This document shows, in pieces, positions 1 to 11,640 of a stretch of 64,000 bases of DNA. The notes beneath the pieces were generated by a model. The model saw only the letters and a list, made by a program, of their open reading frames with translations. It was not told where the DNA came from and made no database searches. This stretch comes from Apodemus sylvaticus (Eukaryota > Chordata > Mammalia > Rodentia > Muridae), in contig NC_067485.1 in assembly GCF_947179515.1 (NCBI RefSeq), positions 3,424,154-3,488,153 of the forward strand, in the 5' to 3' direction. Within the stretch, counting starts at the first letter, position 1, and each line of letters begins with the position of its first letter. The position numbers and the translations under genes are program-made.

Positions 1-2780
1 GTTTTGCCGAATACTGTTTCACTGAGACTTTCCAGAACCAGGGGCCACTCCTCCTTTCTTCTTGTACCTCATTTGATGTGTGGATTATGTTTTGGGTATT
101 CCAGTTTTCTAGGTTAATATCCACTTATTAGTGAGTGCATACCATGATTCACCTTTTGAGTCTGGGTTACCTCACTTAGTATGATATTCTCTAACTCCAT
201 CCATTTGCCTAAGAATTTCATGAATTCATTATTTCTAATGGCTGAATAGTACTCCATTGTGTAGATATACCACATTTTTTGCATCCACTCTTCTGTTGAG
301 GGATACCTGGGTTCTTTCCAGCATCTGGCAATTATAAATAGGGCTGCTATGAACATAGTAGAACATGTATCCTTATTACATGGTGGGGAGTCTTCTGGGT
401 ATATGCTCAGGAGTGGTATAGCAGGATCTTCTGGAAGTGAGGTGCCCAGTTTTCGGAGGAACCGCCAGACTGATTTCCAGAGTGGTTGTACCAATTTGCA
501 ACCCCACCAGCAGTGGAGGAGTGTTCCTCTTTCTCCACACCCTCTCCAACACCTGCTGTCTCCTGAATTTTTAATCTTAGCCATTCTGACTGGTGTAAGA
601 TGAAATCTTAGGGTTGTTTTGATTTGCATTTCCCTAATGACTAATGAAGTTGAGCATTTTTAAAGATGCTTCTCCGCCATCCGAAGTTCTTCGGGTGAGA
701 ATTCTTTGTTTAACTCTGTACCCCATTTTTTAATAGGGTTGTTTGGTTTTCTGGAATCTAACTTCTTGAGTTCTTTATATATATTGGATATTAGCCCTCT
801 ATCTGATGTAGGATTGGTGAAGATCTTTTCCCAATTTGTTGGTTGCCGATTTGACCTCTTGATGGTGTCCTTTGCCTTACAGAAACTTTGTAATTTTATG
901 AGGTCCCATTTGTCAATTCTTGCTCTTAGAGCATACGCTATTGGTGTTCTGTTCAGAAACTTTCTCCCTGTACCGATGTCCTCAAGGGTCTTCCCCAGTT
1001 TCTTTTCTATTAGCTTCAGAGTGTCTGGCTTTATGTGGAGGTCCTTGATCCATTTGGATTTGAGCTTAGTACAAGGAGACAAGGATGGATCAATTCGCAT
1101 TCTTCTGCATGCTGACCTCCAGTTGAACCAGCACCATTTGTTGAAAAGGCTATCTTTTTTCCATTGGATGTTTTCAGCCTCTTTGTCGAGGATCACGTGG
1201 CCATAGGTGTGTGGGTTCATTTCTGGGTCTTCAATCCTGTTCCATTGATCCTCTTGCCTGTCACTGTACCAGTACCATGCAGTTTTTAACACTATTGCTC
1301 TATAGTATTGCTTGAGGTCAGGGATACTGATTCCCCCAGATTTTCTTTTGTTGCTGAGAATAGTTTTAGCTATCCTGGGTTTTTTGTTGTTCCAGATGAA
1401 TTTGATAATTGCTCTTTCTAACTCTGTGAAGAATTGAGTTGGGATTTTGATGGGTATTGCATTGAATCTGTATAGTGCTTTAGGAAAATGGCCATTTTAA
1501 CTATATTGTTTGTACCGATCCATGAGCATGGGAGGTTTTCCCATTTTTTGAGGTCTTCTTCCATTTCCTTCTTCAGAGTCTTGAAAATTCTTGTCATACA
1601 GATCTTTCACATGTTTGGTAAGAGTCACCCCAAGATACTTTATACTGTTTGTGGCTATTGTGAAGGGGGTCATTTCCCTAATTTCTTTCTCAGCCTGCTT
1701 ATCCTTTGAGTATAGGAAGGCCACTGATTTGCTTGAGTTGATTTTATAACCTGCCACTTTGCTGAAGTTGTTTATCAGCTGTAGGAGATCTCTAGTGGAG
1801 TTCTTTGGGTCACTTAGGTAGATGATCATGTCGTCTGCAAATAATGATAGTTTGACTTCTTCCTTTCCAATTTGTATCCCTTTGACCTCCTTATGTTTTC
1901 GAATTGCCCGAGCTAGTACCTCAAGTACAATATTGAAAAGATAAGGAGAGAGGGGGCAGCCTTGTCTGGTCCCTGATTTCAGTGGGATTGCTTCAAGTTT
2001 CTCTCCATTTAGTTTGATGTTGGCTACCGGTTTGCTGTATATTGCTTTTACTATGTTTAGGTATGGGCCTTGAATTCCTGTTCTTTCCAAGACTCTAGGC
2101 AGGAAAGGATGCGGAATTTTGTCAAATGCTTTTTTAGCATCCAATGAAATGACCATGTGGTTTCTTGATTTGAGTTTGTTTATGTAGTGGATTATATTGA
2201 TGGATTTCCGTATATTGAAGCAACCCTGCATCCCTGGGATAAAGCCTACTTGATCATGGTGGATGATCATTTTTATGTGTTCTTGGATTCGGTTGGCACG
2301 AATTTTATTGAGTATTTTTGCATCGATGTTCATAAGGGAAATTGGTCTGATGTTCTCTTTCTTTGTTGTATCTTTGTGTGGTTTTGGTATCAGCATAATT
2401 GTGGCTTCATAGAAGGAATCTGGTAGTGTTCCTTCTGTTTCTATTTTGTGGAATAGTTTGAAGAGTATTGGTGTTAGGTCTTCTTTGAAGGTCTGATAGA
2501 ATTCTGCAGTGAAGCCATCTGATTCTGGGCTTTTTTTGGTTGGAAGGCGTTCTATGACCCCTTCTATTTCTTTAGAGGTTATGGGACTGTTTAGATGATC
2601 TATTTGGACCTGATTTAATTTTGGTATTTGGTATCTGTCTAGGAAATTGTCCATTTCCTCCAGATTCTCCAGTTGTGTTGAGTATAGGCTTTTGTAGTAG
2701 GATCTGATGATTTTTCTTTTAATCTCAGTGTGAAGACTGTGGATATAAGTTCTAGAGAGCACATAAGGTTTTAGGTGCTA
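1..2780 (-). mobile_element. LINE-1, 3' half, 5'-truncated
   Basis: Antisense L1 copy that starts before the window. Reading right to left it carries ORF2 from the reverse transcriptase region to the ORF2 stop near 114, then the start of the 3'UTR. The ORF2 reading is broken into three open pieces (2762-1497, 1292-660 and 629-114), so at least two frameshifts or stops inactivate it. The RT catalytic motif FADDM is encoded at 1841-1827. The endonuclease domain and ORF1 are missing. It is the least decayed L1 protein sequence in the window and therefore probably a fairly young insertion. Confidence 0.93.
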
Positions 2781-2876
2781 GGTTAGGCAATCCTATGCCT
2801 TTTCCATTGGTGTTTTGTGTTCTTCCCAATGACTGCCTATTGTTTCTAGGTTTGATACTATTAAAATATCAGTATT

Positions 2877-3022
2877 AGCTGGGCAGTGGTGGCGCACGCC
2901 TTTAATCCCAGCACTTGGGAAGCAGAGGCAGGTGAATTTCCGAATTCCAAGACAGCCTGGAATACAGAGTGATTTCCAAAAGAGGCAAGGCTACCCAGTG
3001 AAATCCTGTCTTGAAAGAAAAT
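2877..3022 (+). mobile_element. B1 SINE
   Basis: About 145 bp matching the rodent B1 (7SL-derived) consensus. The head has the GGTGGCGCACGCCTTTAATC signature, the centre has the CCCAGCACTTGGGA box, and the tail ends in an A-rich CTGTCTTGAAAGAAAA. Several substitutions mark it as a moderately old copy. It lies just 5' of the first block that recurs in the paralogous copies. Confidence 0.9.
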
Positions 3023-3837
3023 GTACCAGTACCAATAAGATGTAAAACATATCATCAAATATGATGCAGTAAGATTGTTTATATCATTACATTGAGGTTT
3101 TCCACTTTCTTTCTCCTTTTATTTGATTGCCAGATTATTTTGAATTTCGGTCAGGTTTATAGGGACCTTTAACATAGAAAGGACTTGTGGCCATCACAAG
3201 AGGAATCATCCTTGAGTATCAAAGCTTTCTATGTGTTCTGAGAAGCAATTAGGGTTCTAATTGGAAATGGTAATTAGTAGTGATGAGAGAGCAGTCTCCA
3301 TTGTGTTGGGAAGCATACTTTGTTTGATGTGTGCACCAATATGTGCAAGAGAACTCTTAAATATGTTTAGATTTTTCTGACATTGGGATGACACTCATGT
3401 ATTAAAATTAAAACTTCAACCAAACAGGGTTGAAACTAGAATAGAAGAAATTTCATAAGTTAAAGTCTCTGAATATCTTAAACTTTGTGGCTATTCACTT
3501 TCAGGGAAAATTATATATTTTGCAACATCTAGACATTAGGTTTCTTTTTCAGTTTTGGACAGAAAATGGTATTGTAGACCATGTGTTGTTAAACATGCTC
3601 TTTACTCATTAAGTTTTACAGATTCTGATGGAGTCTAGTTTGGATTGGGAGCTGCAGAGATCTACTAGCTCCAACATTTGAGCATCTCTGGTTGACTCTG
3701 ATTAGAATGCACCCTTTTCCTGAGATCACCACAGACTTAGAAGCAATTTTGTTGATATTATCTGTATATCAAAATAGAACAACAAATACATTTTAAAAAT
3801 ATTGAAAAATTGAGTTCTCTTCACTGAATTACTTACT
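3023..3837. other. Non-coding PEC 5' flank, no gene seen
   Basis: No credible gene. The segment around 3130-3300 resembles sequence at about 41455-41600 and 47770-47910 (shared phrases such as GGTTTATAGGGA and a following TTCTGAGAAGC or TTCAGAGAAGC box). It is therefore the distal 5' flank of the intact cathepsin gene, shared with the flanks of both truncated copies. Confidence 0.55.
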
Positions 3838-4471
3838 TTTTTATTTTCTATATTCTATGTTTACATTCCAAATGATTTTCCCTTTCCCAGTTCCCCCCTC
3901 CCCATAGGTTCCCTAAACCCTCTTCCCTCTGCCCATTCTCCTATCACCCCCCTCCTACTTCTTTGTCCTGGTACTCCCCTACAATGCTAGAACAAGCCTT
4001 TTCAGGATCCGGGACCTCTCCTTCCTTCTTCTTGGGATTCATATGATATGTGAATTGTGTCTTGGGTATTCAGAGTTTCTGAGCTAATATCCACTTATCA
4101 GTTACTGTATTCTATGTGTGTTCTTTTGTGACTGGGTTACCTCACTTAGGAGGATATTTTCCAGATCCAACTATTTGCCTAAACATTTTATGAATTCATT
4201 GTTTTTCATTGCTGAGTAGTATTGCATTATGTAGTTATACCACATTTTCTGTATCCATTCCTCCATTGAGGGTCATCTGGGTTTTTTCCAGCTTCTGGCT
4301 ATTATAAATAGGGCTGCTAAGAACATAGTGGAACATGTGTCCTTATTGCATGCTGGGGAATCCTCTGGGTATATGCCCAGGAGTGGTATTGCAGGGTCCT
4401 CCAGAAGAGTTATGCCCAGTTTTCTGAGGCACAGCCAGACTGATTTCCAGAGTGGTTGTACCAACTTGCAT
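3838..4471 (-). mobile_element. LINE-1 3' end fragment
   Basis: Antisense L1 containing a short 3'UTR and the last part of ORF2. It begins at the poly(A) side (TTTTTATTTTC) and stops abruptly within ORF2 at 4471, as expected for a 5'-truncated insertion. The 63-codon open piece at 4464-4273 encodes the conserved RKLGITLLEDPAIPLLGIYP stretch of the ORF2 C-terminal domain. It is not functional. Confidence 0.9.
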
Positions 4472-4789
4472 ATTTAATGTAGAAAGAGTAGTAAATGCAA
4501 TTTCAAGAACATTTCTAATTTTAGAGTTTCCTCACAGAGCTCTAGAAAAAAATATATCCTTATTCATAAACACCATTTAACTCCCCAATTACAACAAAAA
4601 ACATGAAGAAAACAAGCATAATATTTTTAGTCTGTTAAAAACTAGAAAAAAACCAAGACTGACAGGAATGAAAATTCAGGCTTGAAGAGAAGATCTATGA
4701 ATGTTATTCCAGCATGTACCTTGACCCAAATAGTCAGCTCCATTCATGAATTTTAGTTACTGAATCCTTTAAACCCTTATTTGGAACAT
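4472..4789. other. Unassigned intergenic sequence
   Basis: AT-rich stretch between two L1 fragments. I see no gene, splice structure or recognisable repeat in it. Confidence 0.5.
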
Positions 4790-5560
4790 AAGGAATGAAT
4801 ATGAAGGATATCTGTCTCTGTATTTGTAAGGCTCTGTCAGGGCCCCTCTGGAGACAGCCATGGTATACACTTCTTGTCAACCATAGTAGTGTCAGGGTTT
4901 GGTGACTGTTTATAGGGTGAATCCCCAGGTAGGGCAGTCTCTGGGTGGCCTTTACTTCATTCTCTGCTCCACATATTGTCTCTCTTTTTGCTCCTGTGTG
5001 CATTTTGTTCCCTTTCTCAGAGGAACCCAAGCACAGTCACCTAAGTCCTCATTCTTGAGCTTCTTGTGCTGGGTGAATTGTTTATTTTGAGCTTTTGGGC
5101 TAGCATCCGCTTATTAGTGAGTGTATAGCATGTCTGTTCCTTTGTGTTTGGGTTACCTCATGGGGTCCCCAATGGAGAAGCTGGAGGGTGGTCAGGAGGA
5201 GCTGAAAGGATTTAGAACCCCATGGAAAGAACAATGATTTCAGCCACACAGATGCCCCAGGACTCCCAGGTACTAAAACATCATCCAGGTGGTATACAAG
5301 GTTCCAGCCAAAAAATATGGCAGAGGAAAGCCTTGTTGGGCATCAGTGGGAGGAGTGGTCCTTGGTTAAGTAAAGGCTCACTAGATGCCCCCACAAAGGG
5401 AAGGGAAATCAAGGGTAAGAGGTGGGAATGGGTGAGTGGAAAGGCATATACGTGGAGGCAGGGCATAGGAGGAGGGGTTTAGGGTCTCTGGGAAGGGGTA
5501 AAATTGGGAAAGGTTTTACTATTGGCAATGTAAATGAAGAAGATATTCAGTTAAAAAAAG
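4790..5560. mobile_element. LINE-1 3'UTR with 5' inversion (twin-primed)
   Basis: The left part (about 4790-5158) is antisense and matches the ORF2 tail and first portion of the 3'UTR of the L1 at 33.9-40.8 kb (positions about 40000-40330). The right part (about 5160-5560) is sense and matches about 40352-40780, including the G-rich tract. The two halves are almost contiguous in the L1 consensus but in opposite orientation. This is the signature of twin priming during target-primed reverse transcription. Confidence 0.8.
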
Positions 5561-6199
5561 AATATGAAGGGGAGAGGTAAAAAGATGACACCCAGGACTT
5601 ACTATATGGAAGTGTAAAATAAGATGAAAAATTTTTAAATTTCATTGACTGGTGATTAAATGATATGGTTTGTTTATTTGATTGATTGGTTGGTTGATTT
5701 TGTCAGAGCTATTCTGAATAAATTTTCACTCATTTTGTAGAAATTTAGACTACAGTAGAAGTATAGAATACCTTTGTGGTTTTTCCTCAAGTAATTGCTC
5801 ATATGACCTACCCTTCTGTGTAGACACCAAGGAGAAATGAAGATGTTTATAATGGAAGATTAAACCACATAAACATTATAGAATCATTTCTCAAACCAGC
5901 CAAGAATTGTGATATATTACCATCAATTCAAGAATATACAAGTGAAATGTATTCACATAGTGAAACATTTTGATTTTAAAATCAAGTGTTGATAATCGCC
6001 AAAGTGTGGATGCTTTTATGTTATTAAATAATATGAAGAATCAAGATAAAGAATGAAGTACTTTATTATTTATTTTGTATTTGTAGCATCATATTTTACT
6101 TAGATATTCATGAGTTAATCGTTTTTATTTCAAAGCAAATATTCTACTTTGCCATATTTTCAGAATTATTCCTTCATTTATGATATTTGGTTGCACAGA
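5561..6199. other. Unassigned intergenic sequence
   Basis: AT-rich, with no gene and no repeat family that I can name. Confidence 0.4.
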
Positions 6200-6790
6200 A
6201 ATCCCATAAATTCTGAAGATACCCTATGCTTATTGTAAGTAATTCTTTGTTCCCATATTTTTATTTTGTTTTATGAAATTATATGTTCAAAAATATGCTT
6301 AGAGAAAATTATTTCTGGAGTCTTATTATTATTAGTGAAAATTAAGTTGGTTATATTCATAATGAGAGTTGCAGGTATATATGCACTGTCATGGGATTGA
6401 TCCATGAGGAAGTAACCATCGCTTGTGAGAACCAGGCAGTCAAAGAAATAAAATCACTGATAAATTATTTCTAATGTATTAGTTTTTCCACAATGGACTT
6501 ATGCTTGAAAGAAAACACTGAAGTACCCTGTCTAATTATGAGTACTTTACCCATGCCCCTCTTGTCATTTTACAACTCGATAACAATAGTTCCCAAACTC
6601 AGTGGATTCAGAACCATCCTAGGGTCTTGAACAAACAGCAATACCTGGATATAATTCCTCAAAGATATGATTTAGTAGGTGTGGGATACTCTTCAGAAAT
6701 GTGTTTCCATAGCAGTTCTGAATGATGATGCTTCTACTAACCACGAACTCATAGGAAAAAATCAGTGAGTGGATGATAAGCTGCTTTATA
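6200..6790 (+). promoter_or_regulatory. PEC upstream block conserved in three copies
   Basis: This segment aligns by eye with about 41770-42260 and 49985-50460, the sequence directly upstream of exon 1 in the two truncated paralogues. Shared landmarks are a GCACTGTCAT or GCACTATCAT box, a CAGTCA..GAAAT.AA box, a CAGAACCATCCTAG-like box and the TCAGAAATGTG.TTT box near 6690. In the truncated copies it lies only about 260 bp from exon 1. Here it is about 3.6 kb away. Whether it is a promoter or merely shared duplicated sequence cannot be told from the sequence alone. Confidence 0.5.
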
Positions 6791-7959
6791 TGATTTGTTT
6801 TACACATGAAGGTGTTCACAGAAGTAGAGGTTATATATGGAGTGGACTGCCAGATAACTTTCTTATGTGAGACAATAGTGTGAATGTATGTTCTATCTCC
6901 AACCATTAGAAATGGAATCTGAGCCATAAAACTATTATTTCCATCCCTAATCTTCCTGACTTGCTTGACAAAGTCTAGGAACTCATATCTACAAGAGAGA
7001 AGATTGTTTTCCCATGCTATCTGGGATGAGAATCTAAATCTCTGAGACAGTGCTATATCCACTTCATTAAGCTGCCTGATGTCCTGGTGGAACATTAGAA
7101 GTATAATGTCAAAATAAGCTACTCTGTAAGAGAAAATTATTCTGAGACATTCCCTGAATTATAACCAGGGAGAGTTTATTAAAAAGCATTTAAATACACA
7201 TAGGGTTGACTTACACTATAGCTGAGGTCTTACTGTTGCATAAACCCATGCACAGCGAATTTTGGTGCTCCATAGATGCATAATGTTACAGAGAAGCAGA
7301 AGCATCTGGTGTGAAGGGATTTGGACTAATCAGACGTAGAATAACTTTCTACAAACAAGTAAAGTTGATCAGATTTCATCAACTGAAAATCCTTCTGTTG
7401 GAAGGAGTTTTCCAACAGAGTTGGGAAGGATCCTGACCAGATATGAATGGTGCTCAGATAAAAATAATTATGGTTTGTGTTCCCCTGAGGTTAGAAAAGA
7501 GATGATATGAGAAGGCGGAGAGACACTAGGAACTCTGAATTGAATATGGCCCGTTATTAATGTGAAGATATTTATTTTGAAAACTGTACATTTCAATCAC
7601 TTGTGGACACAATGGAATATTGATTTCTCTGCTTTAAACATCCTTGACTATGGGCAGAGAAGGGAATATGTAGAGGAACACCTTACCTTAAATCTTTTGA
7701 AAAGCCGTATGAAATCCAACTACTGTAAAAGTATCTGAAAATAAATTCATAAAAATTTTAAATGGAGGAAACATGTAATGAGGGATACAATACTGTGAAT
7801 AGATATCATAGGTACTCAAATAAATACCCTATTGCTAAAAATGGTTCACATATCTTTGGGTATTGGTCAGAATATGGCTTTGTTCATAAACACTGCATAG
7901 TTTATTGTGTAGAATATGGGGACTTTTGGTTTTCCACTGGAAATGTCCTTGTTACTGCT
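6791..7959. other. Unassigned insert sequence upstream of exon 1
   Basis: This stretch has no counterpart in the truncated paralogues and belongs to the insert that separates the conserved upstream block from exon 1. It contains short open frames on both strands that show no domain or splice logic. Part of it may be the upstream portion of the L1 3'UTR that follows. Confidence 0.35.
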
Positions 7960-9240
7960 AAAGTGCTCATAATGGTAGGTGTTCCGCATGCTGCCTGAGG
8001 AGAAAGTCGTCACTAGCATCACTCTGACACAAAATCTGAGAATATGGAGGAATAGTGGCACAACTGTTAGGGTAGTAATCAACTACATTTTTGTGGATGA
8101 AAGGATTATTCTGAGAAATGGATCCCATACCTGATACTATTAATAAGAAAGATTTAGACAAAATCAGTCACAAGCCCAGGAGAAAACTTACTGCTATCAT
8201 TTTGCTAAAAGTGCATAACAACAGAATTGTCCTGAGGGCAATATTGTACCCATGGGCTAGTTTGTTGCTCAAACTTTGCTTTAGAAGCTTCTTTCTGTGG
8301 AAAAACTAGTTGCTGGCAATTAACACAGTAACCTACAACTGGACAACAAAAAGAGACTGGAATATTCTGGAATTTTTGGTCTAGAATGGGGTGAATTTGT
8401 CATAGGACTTCCTTCTACACTCAGTGCTTTATGTGGAAGAAGGGATGGAAAGACTGCCCAAACTGGAGGTGATAAATAATTTTAATGAAAGATCATTTTT
8501 TAAGCCACAGCTGGGTTGGTACACATATAAGCTCCAAGTCTGTGGCCCAATGCTCAGATCCAACTGAACTCAAGCAAAATGAAATCCCAAAATGAAATAA
8601 AGGGATGAGCACAACAATTCACCAGTAGTGAAGAAGCCATTTATTTGCACCATCGTATCTGTACAGAGAGGGACAATCAGAATTCTCTAAAGATGTGACA
8701 CTGGGAATTTCATACACATTCCAAGGGAGGTCTCATTCTTGGGAGAAGCTGTAAACACCAAAGTAATAATTACATTGTAGTAATTATTACATTGTAGTAA
8801 TTATTTGTAGTACATAGTTTCTCTTTTCAGAAATTAAAATCACACAGGGTGGTAGGGTAAAGGGCATCTGGGAGACATTGAAGCTGGGAAAAAAATGATA
8901 AAAGATATAGACCAAAACACAACCTGCAAAAAATTAATGGAATGATTTTTAATGATATTGTTATACTCATAAAGAATAGATTAGTACAATCATCAGAGAG
9001 GATTCATCCAGCAACTGAGAGGAGCAGATACAGAAACTCCCATCCAAACATTAGGAAAAACTCAGGAAATCCTGCAGAAGATCCTTTGGTGGATCGTGTA
9101 GGAGCCAGAGGGTCAATAACACCAAAAGGAAACCCAGAGAATCAAGTAAGCAGAGATTTAAGGGCACAGAGAGATTGAAGCAACAACCAAGGATCTCTAA
9201 ACAGAGCCTTTGGGCTATACAATAATACGTTAAAAGCTGA
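7960..9240 (+). mobile_element. Old rodent LINE-1 (Lx-type) 3'UTR sequence
   Basis: Degenerate sense-strand 3'UTR sequence of an old rodent L1. Recognisable landmarks are the CATACCTGATACTATTAATA box near 8130, the GAGACTGGAATATTCTGGAA box near 8350, the ATGTGGAAGAAGGGATGGAA box near 8430, and the GGTGGTAGGG...ATCTGGGAG tail near 8850. A second 3'UTR segment (GTAGGAGCCAGAGGG near 9100) follows at about 9040-9240. No ORF2 remains. The family is assigned from recalled consensus features, so the subfamily is uncertain. Confidence 0.6.
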
Positions 9241-10337
9241 TGCCACTACTTGATTTTTTTTCAAATTCTGTGAAAAAAATCTTTTGTAACTGTCATAAAA
9301 TATTTTTTTCTATATCTACTACATTTAGTAACTTCTCAATTAGTCTTGGCTTTTATGCACATTAGGAAGGATAGGGTAAAGGGCCCATATGTATCCCCTA
9401 CCTGAGGAAGCCAGAAAATAAAAAAAAATCAATTAACAAATCAAATATTGTAATTTTTGCCATATGATATGATATAGTAAGAGAAAATTAGAAAAAAATG
9501 TGATAGCTGTTATTTTAGATAATTTACCTCTTAATTGTTCCTCATCTCAATACTGGTGAAAACACATTATCTTCCATCAGTATTTGTATTAGGAAAAAGA
9601 TTCAAATGAAAGGAATAGCCACATATTTCCACAAAGAAAAAAGGAGAGGATTGCATGGCAAGGTAAGAGGAAAGACTGTACATGATTAATATTTAATGTT
9701 CAGAGCTATCTGGAAGTGTTAATTCTTTAAAATATGTCCTGACGCTGGTTGCAAAGCGATGTTGTTTCTCTAAGATCTCCAAGATGTATCAAGAAAACTG
9801 TAAACTTCCAGTTGATGCCTGTATTACCACAATGAAGGGTGATAGGTAACTGGTGCCTCTGGATGGCAGCTCAATTTAATTTCCAAAGAAAAACAGAGGA
9901 TTTAAAGAGATCCATTAACAGCAAACCATTCACTTTGTGTTTTAGAGTTTAGCTTTAAACTTCAATTTCCTCTTTGAATCACTGTCTACCAAAGATTTTA
10001 ATGAGGTCAAATTGTGTTTCCACCCTGAAACAGGGAAACAATATCTGTGTCTGTGTTCTCATAGGATCCAACCATAGTAGTGGAGTAATAACAAAATAGA
10101 ATGTACTGACTAAGTCCAAACCAGGCATGGGAACCAAACCATCGATTCTAAAGTGTAGTGTAAAATACAGTTCAGCTTTGCTAGTAAACACAATCAGCAA
10201 GCAAAATACCAGGTATAACCTCTTACAAAGTCTACAGTATACGCTGTCTAATCTTCTTAGAAAAGGCTAAAAAATAATGGATGAAATTCCACAGAGAAGC
10301 TCTTACGCACTCCAGAGATACATTCTGAGATTATATC
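9241..10337. other. Unassigned sequence upstream of exon 1
   Basis: No gene seen. The stretch is absent from the corresponding place in the truncated paralogues. It directly precedes the predicted promoter, so an LTR or other transposon origin is possible, but I see no clear termini. Confidence 0.35.
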
Positions 10338-10338
10338 T

Positions 10339-10347
10339 CATAAAAAG
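10339..10347 (+). promoter_or_regulatory. Possible TATA box of the cathepsin gene
   Basis: CATAAAAAG lies about 90 bp upstream of the point where exon 1 homology with the paralogues begins (about 10430). Transcription starting 25-30 bp downstream would give an exon 1 of roughly 180 nt. This is a motif match only. The truncated copies do not carry the element at the same place. Confidence 0.25.
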
Positions 10348-10429
10348 CCTGAGGCAGGAGTGCCTGGAAGCCTAACCCAGACACAAACACAGCCAATCCA
10401 AAAAGAGGCCAGAGTTGAGGGGTGGGGAC

Positions 10430-10551
10430 AACTGTTTAGATATTTGGGATTTAAAGCCCAAGAGCGTTATTGCTGGAATAGGTCCAGAGACTTCGGCAAA
10501 TTTGAAGAGTTGGGTCTGCAGTGTGGATTGAGGCAGCAGCAGTCACCACAG
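10430..10551 (+). other. Predicted non-coding exon 1 of the cathepsin gene
   Basis: Identified by comparison with the two truncated copies. The block from CTGTTTAGATATTTGGGATT to the TCACCACAG|GTGAGA donor is matched at about 42402-42521 (TCACCACAG|GTGAAG) and 50604-50721 (TCATCACAG|GTATGT). All three keep a GT donor at the same place, which argues for a real exon. It contains no start codon in frame with exon 2. Cathepsin L-type genes usually have an untranslated first exon. The 5' limit is not defined by the sequence. Confidence 0.6.
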
Positions 10552-11051
10552 GTGAGACCATGCCCCCTCCAAGGCAGAACATGAAGTGGTCATGGAGTGA
10601 AGACTTGAAAGACCCCCTCTGGGACTCAGGCATATTCCCCAGAAAGAATGTATTCTAAGCCTCAGTGGTCATGCTATGCATAGGTGGAGTGGAAGGTGAA
10701 GAGAAGGTAATGGAGAATCCATTATTTTTATCCCCTGGCTCTAGGAATATGATCCCATGAAGAGCAAGACTGGGTGTGCCCATATGGAGTGAAAACATGT
10801 GTAATGTACACCAGTAACTATCTTTGTCACCCCTAAAAAACAGATGCTTTTTCTTGCACATAACACCTGGGTACACACCTGTTTTTATTTGACATGTGCA
10901 GATGTAGTAGTAGAATAGTAGCAATTGGCATGTCCCTATTTAGGTTGTATATGGTGTGTTGCTTTAGTGACCCAGAAAATTCTAAGTATGACTTGCCAAG
11001 AGAGGTTTTCTATTGTACCCAACCTCTACTCTTGGATCTGGCATCCTGTGA
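10552..11051 (+). other. Intron 1, 5' portion
   Basis: Non-coding. No repeat or gene is recognised before the pyrimidine tract begins. Confidence 0.5.
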
Positions 11052-11422
11052 CCTTTCCTTTCCTTTCCTTTCCTTTCCTTTCCTTTCCTTTCCTTTCCTT
11101 TCCTTTCCTTTCCTTTCCTTTCCTTTCCTTTCCTTTCCTTTCCTTTCCTTTCCTTTCCTTTCCTTTCCTTCCCTTCCCTTCCCTTCCCTTCCCTTCCCTT
11201 CCCTTCCCTTCCCTTCCCTTCCCTTCCCTTGCCTTGCCTTGCCTTGCCTTCCCTTGCCTTGCCTTGCCTTCCCTTGCCTTGCCTTGCCTTCCCTTGCCTT
11301 CCCTTGCCTTCCCTTGCCTTCCCTTGCCTTCCCTTGCCTTCCCTTGCCTTTCCTTGCCTTTCCTTGCCTTTCCTTGCCTTTCCTGCCTTCCTGCCTTCCT
11401 TTCTTCCTTCCTTCCTTCCTTC

Positions 11423-11499
<77 letters not shown>

Positions 11500-11555
11500 T
11501 TCCTTTCTTTCTTTCTTCCTTTCCTCATTTCTTTTCTTTCTTTTTTCTTTTTTTC
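11052..11555 (+). repeat. Long compound polypyrimidine microsatellite
   Basis: About 500 nt of nearly pure C/T on the + strand in intron 1. It changes motif along its length: (CCTTT)n to about 11170, (CCCTT)n to about 11229, CCTTGCCTT/CCCTTGCCTT units to about 11390, then (CTTT)n to about 11530. The pentamer blocks encode no real protein, although they stay open in several frames on both strands. Long homopurine/homopyrimidine tracts with mirror symmetry can form triplex (H-DNA) and are usually length-polymorphic. Confidence 0.97.
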
Positions 11556-11640
11556 TGAGACAAGGTTTCTTTGTGTAGCCATGGCTGTGCTGGCAATAGC
11601 TCTGTAGATCAAGCTGACTTCAAACTGACAGAAACTATTG
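11553..11640 (-). mobile_element. B1 SINE fragment, antisense
   Basis: The TTTTTCTGAGACAAGGTTTC head followed by GTGTAGCCATGGCTGTGCTG is the reverse complement of the B1 3' half. The pyrimidine tract directly abuts the B1 A-tail side, so the microsatellite probably grew from that tail. A degraded sense B1-like piece may follow at about 11725-11790. Confidence 0.75.

Noticed and set aside
6619..7095. 158-codon open frame on the minus strand
   Set aside because: It spans the end of the conserved cathepsin upstream block and unrelated insert sequence, has no domain, and is not conserved in the paralogous blocks.
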